From positions 682,001-746,000 of the forward strand of contig NZ_JAERRB010000001.1 in assembly GCF_016735595.1 (NCBI RefSeq): 64,000 nt of DNA, read 5' to 3'. Positions 8,844-17,546 of this stretch are shown in pieces. The notes under the pieces are model-generated. The model saw nothing but the letters and a program-made list of their open reading frames with translations, did no database searches and was not told the origin of the DNA. Numbering within the stretch: the first letter of the stretch is position 1; each line of letters starts with the position of its first letter. Origin of the DNA: Chryseolinea lacunae. Lineage in GTDB: Bacteria; Bacteroidota; Bacteroidia; Cytophagales; Cyclobacteriaceae. The position numbers and the translations under genes were made by a program.

Positions 8844-11765
8844 TTATCGATAGCAGATGCCCTGATAGGGACAGTTGCGGCAAAGTTCGTGATCGGTGGT
8901 TTGATCGAAGGGAACTTCGATATCAAAAAGTTCTTCGAGCATGATCTTCAGCTGTTGTTCAAACTCCGGCAACAACGGCTCCACATCGGTAACATAGTCC
9001 TTGCCCACGCGCAATCCGAATTTAAAATCCTCGTCGAACAGGTTCATGCGGTTGATGAGGCCCGGCACAATCTTGAGACCCACCATGGGTGTGTTGGAAC
9101 GATAGAGCAACGCGTAGACGAGCGTTTGAAACGCCGCTTTGTTTCGGCGGCCGTCGCGCACAAACAACGACGCCACGCTCTCGAAGTCCAGTTTATCTTT
9201 TCCGGTTTTGTAGTCAATCACGCGCAGCACATCGTCTTTGCGATCCACGCGGTCTATCTTTCCGCTCAACAGCACATAGCCCGGTGCACGATCGATGTTC
9301 ACCTTGTGCACCATGCCCTCCTGCTCCACACCTTCCATCACAAACGGCGCATAGGCTTTGTCCATCTCCACAATGCGATGGGCAAAACGTTTCACCACTT
9401 CGCGCACCACCAGCCGTTGTCCTTCATATTCCACCGGTTTGGTGGGATCAAGTCCATACGAGTCGATAAACACCTGGTCAATGAGTTGGTCTATGATTCG
9501 CGGGGCGGCATCGAAGTCTGATGCTTCCACGGCCTTGCTCTGTTTTTGTTCGCGCAGGCGCTTATAGAAATGTTCCATCACATCGTGCAGGAAATTTCCC
9601 AGGACACGCGCATCAAGATCTTCTTCCACGGCATCGGCCTCGCGAATTTTCGCCACATGTCTGAAATAAAAACGCAGACGACATTCAATGTATGTGTTGA
9701 GCGCCGACGGCGAAATGCCCCTGAACATGCTGTTGCCTTCGCTGAGTCGCGCAAGCATTTGCATCACGCTTTCATTTTTTTCAACGGTGATGGGCGTGAT
9801 GGGCGTGGGCTGAACCGGGTTGTGCAATATTTTCTTTTCGAGCGTGAGGCCGCTTTCGTAGAGCAGTTGTTGCAAATAGCGACTCATCTCGCCTTGTCCC
9901 AACACATCGGTCTCGGCGTTGTAGAACAGGAAGATGTTTTCCGCCCGCTGCAACACACGGTAAAACAAGTAGGCATACATCGCATCCTGGTGCTCAACCG
10001 TAGGAAGGCCATAGGCTTTCCGGATGTTGTAGGGAATATAAGATCCCTTGCTGCCCGACGACGGAAATGCCCCTTCGTTGAGCGAGAGGATAAATACATT
10101 TTTATAGTCCAGGTTACGCGTTTCCAACACGCCCATCACCTGCAACCCTTTCAAGGGCTCGCCGGTGAAAGGAATTTTGTAGGCTTGAATGAGCTGACGG
10201 AAAAGACGAAGAAATGATTTCAGTGCTTTTTGTTTGGTGCGACCGGGCTGTGCCGTGATGACCGTGTCGTCGGCTTCGGCCGATGGTGGTTCGCCTTCAG
10301 CACCCATCACGTCCTGCATGCGGTTCAGCAACTTCAAAAAGTGAAACGCATATTCCTTATCGAACGCAGTAACGGTGGGCATCACGCCGATCTCCATCAC
10401 GATGTCGTGGAGGTAGTGAATGATGTCGTCTTCGGCGGTTTTGAAAATGAGCCGGTGCAACGCGACAGACGATGCCAGGAAATTTTTGGACACGTGCACC
10501 CAGTTGTTGCCCAGAATTTCTTTTCGCTTGGCATTGGCCACGGCCGCGTCGGCCGCTACAACATAGGGATGGCCCAGCAACGCCAGCACCTGGCGGTGAT
10601 TAAATTGATCGTGACGCGCACCAATCTGCATCTCCACCAGCAATTCCACTAAATTATAAAGCGGCGTGCTGCTCACCGGAAAGCCCATCGTGATGTTGAG
10701 CTTCTCCACATCGTTCGACAAGCCATGCAATACGGGCAGCAACAACTTTTCATCGGGCAACACAATGAGCGTGTCTTCCGGATCGATGCCCTTCAGCAGC
10801 TCTTCGCGAAGCACCTGGGCCATGGCCTTTGCCTGCCCCACAGGTTGCGCCGCGCCAAAGATGCGGATGGACTTGGCTTGTGCTGCTCCCGTGTCTGATG
10901 CAGGTGTGCCGGTGAAGTTTGACGGAATATCTTTCTGAAACGTTTTTTCCAACACGGGATGCTGCTGGTACTCGCGAAAGAATTTTCCTGCCTCCTGCTT
11001 GGTGTCGTTCACGTAATACTCGTCGAGATCCCAATACACGGTGGCAAGACCTTTGTCGACAAAGAAAGAGATAATCACTTCTTCGGCTTTGGTGAGGGCG
11101 TTGAACCCGGCAAACACCAGTGTCTGCCCTTTCACGCGTTGCGTGGTGGCATCGGAAATGGTTTCGGCCACGGTGCGGTGAAGCATGCCTTCGTAGGCAA
11201 AGCCTTCGGCCAGCAAGGTTTGTTTAAATTGTGTGTAGAGCTTGAACAACTGGTTCCACACTTCCAGAAATTTGCGTTTGTTTTCCGTGAGGTTCTCTTC
11301 AAAACCTCCCCAGAAATTCCGGAGAAATTCGCGTTGTTCGTCGGTGAGGTAGTCGAAGCTGGAGTCCAGTTCTTTTTGGTGACTCAGGTCCTGAAAAAGC
11401 TGGCCGGGGTTCACCATGTATTTGTCCACCTCGTCGAAGTCGCTCAGCAACATGTCGCCCCAGAAATAAAACTTGTCAAAGGGTTCTCCCTCGCTTTCCA
11501 GATTTTTCCGGAGCAGGTCGTTGTAGGTTTTGAAAAGCCGGTGGATCAGTTCCAGTTTGTCGGGCACTTTCAATTCGGTGAGGCCCGAAATAAAATCCTC
11601 GATGGTGATGAGTCGCGGCGCAAAGGCGGGGCGATCCAGGAATGTGCTGAGGTGTTTGCGGAAATAGAGCACCGCCCGTCGGTTGGGAAAAATTACCGTG
11701 AGCGCATCCAGCGGGCGGTGCGTTTTATAGAGCGTTTCGGCGAGTTCGTAGAGGAAAGGTTTCAT
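8844..11765 (-). CDS. PD-(D/E)XK nuclease / AddB-like DNA repair protein
   Basis: The 973-residue protein resembles AddB and related Bacteroidota repair nucleases. The N-terminal two thirds looks like an inactivated helicase fold (FPNRRAVLYFRKHL at the start). The C-terminal nuclease has FLHDVMEHF, GKIDRVDR and VIDYKTGK, the PD-(D/E)XK catalytic motifs. Four cysteines in AddB spacing (one in YIECRLRFYF, three in CRNCPYQGIC at the extreme C-terminus) suggest an iron-sulfur cluster. The frame extends to a TTG at 11810, but the ATG at 11765 (MKPFLYEL) is the natural start. No AddA or RecB-type helicase partner is in the window. Confidence 0.85.
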   Translation of the reverse strand: MKPFLYELAETLYKTHRPLDALTVIFPNRRAVLYFRKHLSTFLDRPAFAPRLITIEDFISGLTELKVPDKLELIHRLFKTYNDLLRKNLESEGEPFDKFYFWGDMLLSDFDEVDKYMVNPGQLFQDLSHQKELDSSFDYLTDEQREFLRNFWGGFEENLTENKRKFLEVWNQLFKLYTQFKQTLLAEGFAYEGMLHRTVAETISDATTQRVKGQTLVFAGFNALTKAEEVIISFFVDKGLATVYWDLDEYYVNDTKQEAGKFFREYQQHPVLEKTFQKDIPSNFTGTPASDTGAAQAKSIRIFGAAQPVGQAKAMAQVLREELLKGIDPEDTLIVLPDEKLLLPVLHGLSNDVEKLNITMGFPVSSTPLYNLVELLVEMQIGARHDQFNHRQVLALLGHPYVVAADAAVANAKRKEILGNNWVHVSKNFLASSVALHRLIFKTAEDDIIHYLHDIVMEIGVMPTVTAFDKEYAFHFLKLLNRMQDVMGAEGEPPSAEADDTVITAQPGRTKQKALKSFLRLFRQLIQAYKIPFTGEPLKGLQVMGVLETRNLDYKNVFILSLNEGAFPSSGSKGSYIPYNIRKAYGLPTVEHQDAMYAYLFYRVLQRAENIFLFYNAETDVLGQGEMSRYLQQLLYESGLTLEKKILHNPVQPTPITPITVEKNESVMQMLARLSEGNSMFRGISPSALNTYIECRLRFYFRHVAKIREADAVEEDLDARVLGNFLHDVMEHFYKRLREQKQSKAVEASDFDAAPRIIDQLIDQVFIDSYGLDPTKPVEYEGQRLVVREVVKRFAHRIVEMDKAYAPFVMEGVEQEGMVHKVNIDRAPGYVLLSGKIDRVDRKDDVLRVIDYKTGKDKLDFESVASLFVRDGRRNKAAFQTLVYALLYRSNTPMVGLKIVPGLINRMNLFDEDFKFGLRVGKDYVTDVEPLLPEFEQQLKIMLEELFDIEVPFDQTTDHELCRNCPYQGICYR

Positions 11766-11814
11766 CGTGAAATTCTCCGGAAAGAACGGCGTTCGCGACG
11801 AATAAACCAACGCC

Positions 11815-12216
11815 TCAATAGGGTCGCGCCGTGGAATTGCAAAAGTCGGCGGCCGTGTTTTCGTAGCGGTCGCGCACCCGGTAAGTAAGGCTCACGTTGC
11901 CGCCATAAATCGAACCCGATCCCTCCACTTCAAAGCCATTCACCACCTGGGGCGGTATGGTGATCCGATCGTTTTGCACCAGGGCGCGCACCAGTATGTC
12001 GGAAGCGTAAAAGTTATCGATGTAAATTTCTCCGGCGTATGCCGACTTGGTGATGTAGATGGAATAATACGACAGGTCGTTGTAGGTGTCGCTGTACTCT
12101 TCCATTTCATACTTGCCCACAAGCTTTGTGCGCGAGTCGTAGCGGGGTTCCACATCATAGACCGTGCAGGCCCCAAGGGTCAGCAGCAGTGTCAACACAG
12201 GCAACAAACGTTTCAT
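11815..12216 (-). CDS. Small predicted lipoprotein, unknown function
   Basis: The 133-residue protein begins with a lipoprotein signal (MKRLLPVLTLLLTLGAC, lipobox LGAC), so it is probably anchored in the outer membrane. The mature part is rich in Tyr, Asp and beta-forming residues (VGKYEMEEYSDTYNDLSYYSIYI), reminiscent of small beta-sandwich lipoproteins. I do not recognise a named family. The start was moved to the ATG at 12216 because only this start gives a clean signal peptide. It lies 49 nt upstream of the AddB-like gene on the same strand. Confidence 0.7.
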   Translation of the reverse strand: MKRLLPVLTLLLTLGACTVYDVEPRYDSRTKLVGKYEMEEYSDTYNDLSYYSIYITKSAYAGEIYIDNFYASDILVRALVQNDRITIPPQVVNGFEVEGSGSIYGGNVSLTYRVRDRYENTAADFCNSTARPY

Positions 12217-12343
12217 ACACAGGGTACGTTGGTGTTGCCAGTGAAATCGCAAGTTTGAGGCCAGAATTAGGATGGCCGTTTCACGCAGGAAAAACAACAA
12301 ATGTGCGTAAGAACGGACGGCGTTCGGATGGGTTGCCGGTGTC

Positions 12344-13207
12344 TTACAAATTATTTGTATTGAAGGTATCGCCCTGGTCAATGTCGCCCGTTTCGAAGCC
12401 CTTTTTAAACCAGCGCATGCGTTGCTCGGAGGTGCCGTGTGTGAACGAGTCGGGCACTACATAGCCTTGCCCCTGTTTCTGCAGGCGGTCGTCGCCAATG
12501 GCGCTGGCCGCGTTGAGGGCTTCGTCGATGTCGCCGGGTTCAAGAATGGATTTGGTTTGCTGCGCGTGATTGGCCCACACGCCGGCCAGAAAGTCGGCCT
12601 GGAGTTCGAGTTTCACCGAAAGTTTGTTGTATTCTTCTTCGCTGATTTTGCCTTGCATGGCGTGCACCTTATCGGTGATGCCCAACAGGTGTTGCACATG
12701 ATGGCCCACTTCGTGCGCGATGACATAGGCCTGCGCGAAATCGCCGGGGGCCTGGAAGCGGCTTTTCAGTTCTTCATAGAAGCTGAGGTCAATGTATACG
12801 CGTTCGTCTTCGCTGCAATAGAACGGGCCCGTGGCTGAACTGGCCGAGCCGCACGCCGATTGCACGTTGCCGCTGAACATGACCAGCCGGGGTTCGCGAT
12901 AGTCTTTCATGATGCCATGCCACACGTCTTCGGTGTCGGCCAGCACCACCTTCACAAATTCGCTAAGCTCCTGCTCTTCGGCCGAAGGTTGATAGTCGCT
13001 GGCCTGCGTTTGTTCCGTTTCGTAGCCACCGCCGCCTTGTGTCTGAATTTCCTGGAGGAGACTCAGGGGATTTTTACCCAGGATGAGGCTGATCACCAGC
13101 ACCACCACAATGGTGCCGAGGCCGCCTTTCACGGCCATGCCACCACCACCGCCACTGCCGCGTTGATCATCTACGTTCGAGCTTTGTCTTCGTCCTCGCC
13201 ATTGCAT
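12344..13207 (-). CDS. Neutral zinc metallopeptidase, YpfJ family
   Basis: The 287-residue protein has a short polar N-terminus with a glycine run, one membrane helix (GTIVVVLVISLILG, residues 31-44) and a zinc protease domain with HEVGHH (His165, Glu166, His169). Other family features are the GNVQSACGSASSATGPFYCSEDE-like segment around residues 113-134 and QADFLAGVWA, whose acidic residue may be the third ligand. YpfJ-family proteins are putative membrane-anchored metallopeptidases of unknown physiological substrate. The gene is followed by the small lipoprotein gene 127 nt downstream. Confidence 0.9.
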   Translation of the reverse strand: MQWRGRRQSSNVDDQRGSGGGGGMAVKGGLGTIVVVLVISLILGKNPLSLLQEIQTQGGGGYETEQTQASDYQPSAEEQELSEFVKVVLADTEDVWHGIMKDYREPRLVMFSGNVQSACGSASSATGPFYCSEDERVYIDLSFYEELKSRFQAPGDFAQAYVIAHEVGHHVQHLLGITDKVHAMQGKISEEEYNKLSVKLELQADFLAGVWANHAQQTKSILEPGDIDEALNAASAIGDDRLQKQGQGYVVPDSFTHGTSEQRMRWFKKGFETGDIDQGDTFNTNNL

Positions 13208-13291
13208 AGTATCGGGGGGTTTTAATTTGCATAGGAAAATACGAAAGACATTCTATCCCTCCAATAAAAGGCCGGTATAGTTTGGACATTC

Positions 13292-13344
13292 CATTTTCCG
13301 CGTCGTGCGTTGGTTAAACCCACCAGACGCGGAAAATGTTTTTT
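13292..13344 (+). terminator. Perfect 13-bp hairpin with T tract on the + strand
   Basis: Arms 13292-13304 (CATTTTCCGCGTC) and 13326-13338 (GACGCGGAAAATG) are perfectly complementary, with six T directly after on the + strand. Both neighbouring genes are on the - strand, where the hairpin is preceded rather than followed by the T/A tract. It is formally a + strand terminator without a + strand gene. Confidence 0.6.
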
Positions 13345-13355
13345 GATAAAGTATG

Positions 13356-13757
13356 TTATTTCCAGGCGGCCAGAATTACACCCATCACCGTGAGCGCCAC
13401 CACGCTGTAGCCGGCGTTGATGAGGAACAGTGTGAACGACTTCCGTTCGAAAAGATAGTGCGTGCCCACAAACGTGGCCACCCAGCCAAAGCCTGCGGCA
13501 AAACCCCAGAGCGCGCCCATCTCCGGACGACTTTCCGGGCCAAGAAACATAGCGAGATTCACCGCCGAAATCACTCCCAGAAAAAACGAGAGACCAAATA
13601 TCTTCGCCATGTTGCCACCCTTGAGGCTTTCTTCAGTGAATCCGTTTTCACGCATCCACGCTTTGCCAAACACGGCCGGCGAATACCAAAGCCCGCCAAT
13701 GAGAAAAGTAGACAAGGCCGCCACCAGAACGGCCCAGATGTTGAGTTGTGGTTCCAT
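13356..13757 (-). CDS. DUF1761 membrane protein
   Basis: The 133-residue protein has four predicted membrane helices and the DUF1761 pattern: an N-terminal helix followed by GGLWYSPAVFGKAWM, then WGFAAGFGWVATFVG and FERKSFTLFLINAGY. The family is widespread in Bacteroidota and has no established function. It is preceded on its strand by a VOC-family gene with a 33-nt gap, so the two may be cotranscribed. Confidence 0.85.
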   Translation of the reverse strand: MEPQLNIWAVLVAALSTFLIGGLWYSPAVFGKAWMRENGFTEESLKGGNMAKIFGLSFFLGVISAVNLAMFLGPESRPEMGALWGFAAGFGWVATFVGTHYLFERKSFTLFLINAGYSVVALTVMGVILAAWK

Positions 13758-13790
13758 ACATTTTATAAAGATTAGGTAAGGTTTCTTAGA

Positions 13791-14207
13791 TCACGGGCGG
13801 GATTGGACCAGCACGATTTCATTGCCATACAGATCCTGGAATTGCAGGAATGTAAAGTCATCGCCCACAACAGGAGGTTTCACAATGCGCGCGGCACAGG
13901 CCTGCAGTTGCAAATGCACAGGCTCAAGCGCGTTTGTATACAGCACAAACAACGGTTGCCCTTCGGTTTGTTTTCCGACGCGACTCTTCTCGCCGGGCGT
14001 CGACGCTTGTAAAAACCAGATACCGGATGTAGCGTTCTCTTCAAAGCCGATGTGAAGATAGCGCTGTCCATCTGGCAACACCTGATCAAAAATCTTCCGG
14101 GCGTTCAAAGCATTTTTATAAAAATTGAACGCTTCATCATAGTCGTCTACCAAAACGACAACGCGCCCCAGGGTGATTTTGACATCTTGTTGTAAAGCTG
14201 TTTCCAT
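13791..14207 (-). CDS. VOC (glyoxalase/bleomycin-resistance fold) protein
   Basis: The 138-residue protein has one pair of beta-alpha-beta-beta-beta units: VVVLVDDYDEAFNFYKNAL in the first and a second ending in FQDLYGNEIVLVQ. This is a single VOC fold; two such folds normally dimerise to form an active site. Metal ligands are not clearly conserved, so the reaction cannot be assigned. I chose the ATG at 14207 (METALQQDVKIT) over an upstream in-frame start because it starts close to the fold. Confidence 0.75.
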   Translation of the reverse strand: METALQQDVKITLGRVVVLVDDYDEAFNFYKNALNARKIFDQVLPDGQRYLHIGFEENATSGIWFLQASTPGEKSRVGKQTEGQPLFVLYTNALEPVHLQLQACAARIVKPPVVGDDFTFLQFQDLYGNEIVLVQSRP

Positions 14208-14309
14208 TTGTGTTTTTAAAATTGTCGGCTTCGAACCGTGTAAGTGCAAGTTGAAATTGTCACTTTTACAGACACGAACCTACCGTCTGAAACCGAAACG
14301 GAAGAAAAC

Positions 14310-15362
14310 ATGCCTGAACCGGAAAAGGCCATCCCTCACCACGACATCGAGCTGAACGACAAAACCATTCGGCTCATCGGCATTCCATTTTTCGGCATCG
14401 TCATTCCCAATGCCACGGGATTGTTTGGCGCGCTCACGATGCGCGACGCGGCCTATTGGCTGGGCTATGGCTACTTCATCGCGCTGGCACTTTTCATCTG
14501 GCATGGCAACCGCTACCTGCTCTTCCGCACACGCAAACGCTTCACATGGTTTGACAAGCCCATCGAAAAACTGATCCTCCTTTTTCTCAACAACATTTTC
14601 TACACCTCGCCACTCACCATCGCGTGGTTGTGCATGTGGTATGCCTGGGTGGGCTTTGATGTGAAGTGGAACACCGTGCTGGTGGTCACACTCATCAACG
14701 TCATTTGTGTGCTCTTCATCACGCATGTTTACGAAACGGTGTTTATGGTGAAGGAGCAACAAGGCGAACAAGTGCGCAATGCACAGCTCTCAAAAGCAAA
14801 AGCCGAAGCCGAACTGGAAGCGCTCAAAAATCAGATCGACCCGCACTTCATGTTTAACTCGCTCAATAGTCTGGCCTATCTCATCGACACGCATCCTGCC
14901 ACGGCAAAGCTGTTCACCGAAAATCTGGCGGATGTGTATCGCTACATTCTCTCCCAAAAAGACCGCAGTCTTGTGCAACTGGAAGACGAGTTTGCGTTTC
15001 TTGAAAAGTATGCCGAATTGCTACGACTGCGTTTTGGAAAAGCCCTGGAGTTGCAGAAACATTTTAACGGCACCACCGAAAAAGATTTCCTGCTCCCACC
15101 CATCTCCGCCTTTGTGGCCTTTGAAAACGCCGTGAAGCACAACGAAATTTCGGAACGCACGCCACTGTGCATCGCGTTTCGGGTGGAGCACGATGTGCTG
15201 TTCATTCAAAACTCGCTGCAACCCAAACGAACGCTTCAACACTCGTCGCACATCGGGTTGAAGAATTTAAACGAACGGTTCAGGATCATTGTCGGAAAAG
15301 AAATTACCGTGACCAAGTCCGGCGATTCGTTTGTGGTGGGGTTGCCTTTGCTCAGAAGCTGA
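14310..15362 (+). CDS. LytS-type sensor histidine kinase
   Basis: The 350-residue protein has four membrane helices (residues about 22-140), a short coiled coil and a His_kinase domain with QIDPHFMFNSLNSL (phospho-acceptor His179). The ATP domain has FENAVKHN (N box) and HIGLKNLNERF (G box). It has no large periplasmic sensor, so it probably senses within the membrane or through a partner. A GTG at 14244 would add 22 residues, but the ATG at 14310 is preferred. The cognate LytTR regulator starts 55 nt downstream. Confidence 0.9.
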   Translation: MPEPEKAIPHHDIELNDKTIRLIGIPFFGIVIPNATGLFGALTMRDAAYWLGYGYFIALALFIWHGNRYLLFRTRKRFTWFDKPIEKLILLFLNNIFYTSPLTIAWLCMWYAWVGFDVKWNTVLVVTLINVICVLFITHVYETVFMVKEQQGEQVRNAQLSKAKAEAELEALKNQIDPHFMFNSLNSLAYLIDTHPATAKLFTENLADVYRYILSQKDRSLVQLEDEFAFLEKYAELLRLRFGKALELQKHFNGTTEKDFLLPPISAFVAFENAVKHNEISERTPLCIAFRVEHDVLFIQNSLQPKRTLQHSSHIGLKNLNERFRIIVGKEITVTKSGDSFVVGLPLLRS

Positions 15363-15417
15363 AACGACACACGCCGATGATTCAACCTATTCCTATCATA
15401 TTCACATAAGCAGATTT

Positions 15418-16158
15418 ATGAAGGTGATCATTATTGAAGACGAGCTCCTGGCCCAGGCAAAACTGGAAGACATGCTGACACGGCTGGACGAACGCATTGA
15501 GGTGCTGGCAAAAATCACCAGCGTGCGCGAAGCCCTGCTCTGGCTTACCAATCACCCGGCACCCGACCTTGCGTTTGTAGACATCCAGTTGTCGGACGAT
15601 CATTCCTTCGAAATTTTCCGCAAGCATCCCATCACCTTCCCGGTAATTTTCACCACGGCCTACGACAAGTATCTCCTGGAAAGTTTTGAATTCAATTCCA
15701 TCGACTACCTGCTGAAGCCCGTGACGGAAGAAAAACTGAAACGCGCCCTCGACAAAGTAAAGACCCTGGAACGTCATTTTGTGATGGGCAACGTGACACG
15801 CCTGCTGGACGCGGGCACCGCTGGAAAAAACAGAATCATCGCCCGCAAGGGCACCGAGTTCATCGCCTTGCCGCTCGACGATGTGGCCTATTTCTACACC
15901 GAACACAAAATTGTTTTTGCCCGGGATTTTGCCGGCCGACAACTCATCGTCGACAAAAACCTGGCCGAGCTGGAAGCAATGGTCGACAAGAAAAAATTCT
16001 TTCGCCTGAACCGGAAATACCTCGCGCAATTGAAAGCCATCGACCGTTTCAAACCCGACAACGGCAAAATCCGGATTTTTATTCAGCCCGAAATGAAAGA
16101 AGAAATTCACGTGAGCAAAGAAACCGCGCCCGAGTTCAGAACCTGGATGGAAGGCTAA
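15418..16158 (+). CDS. LytTR-family response regulator
   Basis: The 246-residue protein has a receiver domain (residues 1-120; acidic IIEDE, phospho-acceptor Asp55 in FVDIQLS, Thr in FTTAYD, Lys in LLKPV) and a C-terminal LytTR DNA-binding domain (about 138-240; FFRLNRKYLAQLKAI). It is the partner of the LytS kinase upstream. Targets are unknown; LytTR proteins usually bind pairs of short imperfect direct repeats. The ATG at 15418 places the receiver at the N-terminus. Confidence 0.92.
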   Translation: MKVIIIEDELLAQAKLEDMLTRLDERIEVLAKITSVREALLWLTNHPAPDLAFVDIQLSDDHSFEIFRKHPITFPVIFTTAYDKYLLESFEFNSIDYLLKPVTEEKLKRALDKVKTLERHFVMGNVTRLLDAGTAGKNRIIARKGTEFIALPLDDVAYFYTEHKIVFARDFAGRQLIVDKNLAELEAMVDKKKFFRLNRKYLAQLKAIDRFKPDNGKIRIFIQPEMKEEIHVSKETAPEFRTWMEG

Positions 16159-16210
16159 AAAAAACGGAGCCTTATCGCCAATGCTATGCAGCATCTTTGA
16201 TAAGGCTCCG
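16157..16210 (-). terminator. Terminator of the amidohydrolase operon (- strand)
   Basis: A perfect 12-bp stem (16165-16176 CGGAGCCTTATC with 16199-16210 GATAAGGCTCCG) is followed on the - strand by eight T (16157-16164 read as A on +). It ends transcription of the gene stopping at 16228 and abuts the stop of the convergent LytTR gene. Confidence 0.85.
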
Positions 16211-16227
16211 CCTCAAAATGAATTGAT

Positions 16228-17538
16228 CTAGTTCTTTGTCACACCCGGGTCACGTTTCAGGAACTCGTCATACAACAGGGTCTGACGGGTCACCATCGGC
16301 ACTTGCCAGCCGTCGATGTATACTTGTTTGATGTTGGTCTTGGTCTCGAACGGATCGCCATCGCTCACCAGCAGTGTGGCGTTCTTGCCCACTTCGATGG
16401 AGCCCAGCTTGTCGGCCACGCCAAAAATTTCAGCCGGCACAATCGTCACCGAGCGCAACGCTTCTTCTTTGCCAAGTCCATAGGCCGCGGCGAAGGCCGC
16501 ATGATACGGCAGGTTGCGCACGTTCTCGGCTTGCGATGTGCGCAGCGCTACTTTCACGCCGGCCTTTTTCAACAAGCCGGGGTTTGCATAGGCCTTGTCG
16601 TAGCGATCGTAGTCGCGCGAGGGAATTTCCTGCACGGGTCCGGCAATGACGGGAATGTTCGCCGCAGCGATCTCGTCGGCCACACGCCATCCTTCGGCCA
16701 CACCGGTCAGGATCACTTTCTTCACCTGATGTTCCTTCACCCACTTCAACGCTGCCTGAATGTCTTTCGATGCATTGGCTTCAATCATCAGTGTGCGTTC
16801 GCCACGCACCACCGGCAGCAAAGCTTCCATCTCGGGATAGTAGCTCAGGCCTTTCGATTTTGTAGCCGAGTCCAGCTTGTGATATTGCACCGCCATCTCC
16901 CAAACCGAATTGATTCGCGACAACGATTTTTCCGCGGCCTTCTTGATCTCCTCGTCTGTGCGGCGATCGTAGAAGCCTTTGCGGCCGGTGTTGGGGAAAT
17001 TCACCACCACCCCTTCAAAGCCCGCAAACATCTGCTCCGGCGTATAGCCATAGAGGTTGATGAGCGCGGCTGTGCCGGGAATGAGGTCGCCTTCAGGAGC
17101 GGCAATAACGGTGGTCACACCACTAACACGCGTCACGGGAATGAGCACCGAGTTGGGGTTCACCGCGGTGAGCGCTTTCATTTGCGGAATCACGTCTCCC
17201 ACTTCATTAAAATCCTGTGTGCGGGCGTCCGACCCGATCTCGCGCAAGCCCAGCAGCGTGCCACTGTCGATGAGGCCGGGATAAATCCAGCTTCCCTTGC
17301 AGTCGATCACTTCGGCGCCGGCAGGCACCGTCACATTGGTTCCCACAGCGGTGATCTTGCCGCCGCTCAGCACCACGGTGCCGTCCTGGATCACCCCTTT
17401 GGTCACGGTTTGAATGGTGGCATGTGTCAACGCGAAGGTTGCGTATTTTCCCTTGGGGCTCTGGGCGGCGGCGTCCAGGGCCAGCAGGCCGAACAACGCT
17501 GTCACCAGACTCAGTATAGTTTGAATGTTTCGTTTCAT
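16228..17538 (-). CDS. Exported amidohydrolase-fold protein lacking the HxH metal site
   Basis: The 436-residue protein has a signal peptide (to about residue 25, LDAAAQ) and an amidohydrolase frame: the beta-sandwich start GTVVLSGGKITAVGTN, a TIM-barrel middle and the C-terminal LGSIEVGKNATLLVSDGDPF return to the sandwich. Where family members have HxH after PGLID, this one reads PGLIDSGTLLG (residues 87-97), so the two metal-binding histidines are missing. It is therefore probably not a normal metal-dependent hydrolase. It is the third gene of a tight leftward cluster of three related proteins and begins 8 nt after the intact one. Confidence 0.85.
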   Translation of the reverse strand: MKRNIQTILSLVTALFGLLALDAAAQSPKGKYATFALTHATIQTVTKGVIQDGTVVLSGGKITAVGTNVTVPAGAEVIDCKGSWIYPGLIDSGTLLGLREIGSDARTQDFNEVGDVIPQMKALTAVNPNSVLIPVTRVSGVTTVIAAPEGDLIPGTAALINLYGYTPEQMFAGFEGVVVNFPNTGRKGFYDRRTDEEIKKAAEKSLSRINSVWEMAVQYHKLDSATKSKGLSYYPEMEALLPVVRGERTLMIEANASKDIQAALKWVKEHQVKKVILTGVAEGWRVADEIAAANIPVIAGPVQEIPSRDYDRYDKAYANPGLLKKAGVKVALRTSQAENVRNLPYHAAFAAAYGLGKEEALRSVTIVPAEIFGVADKLGSIEVGKNATLLVSDGDPFETKTNIKQVYIDGWQVPMVTRQTLLYDEFLKRDPGVTKN

Positions 17539-17546
17539 GGTGATGC

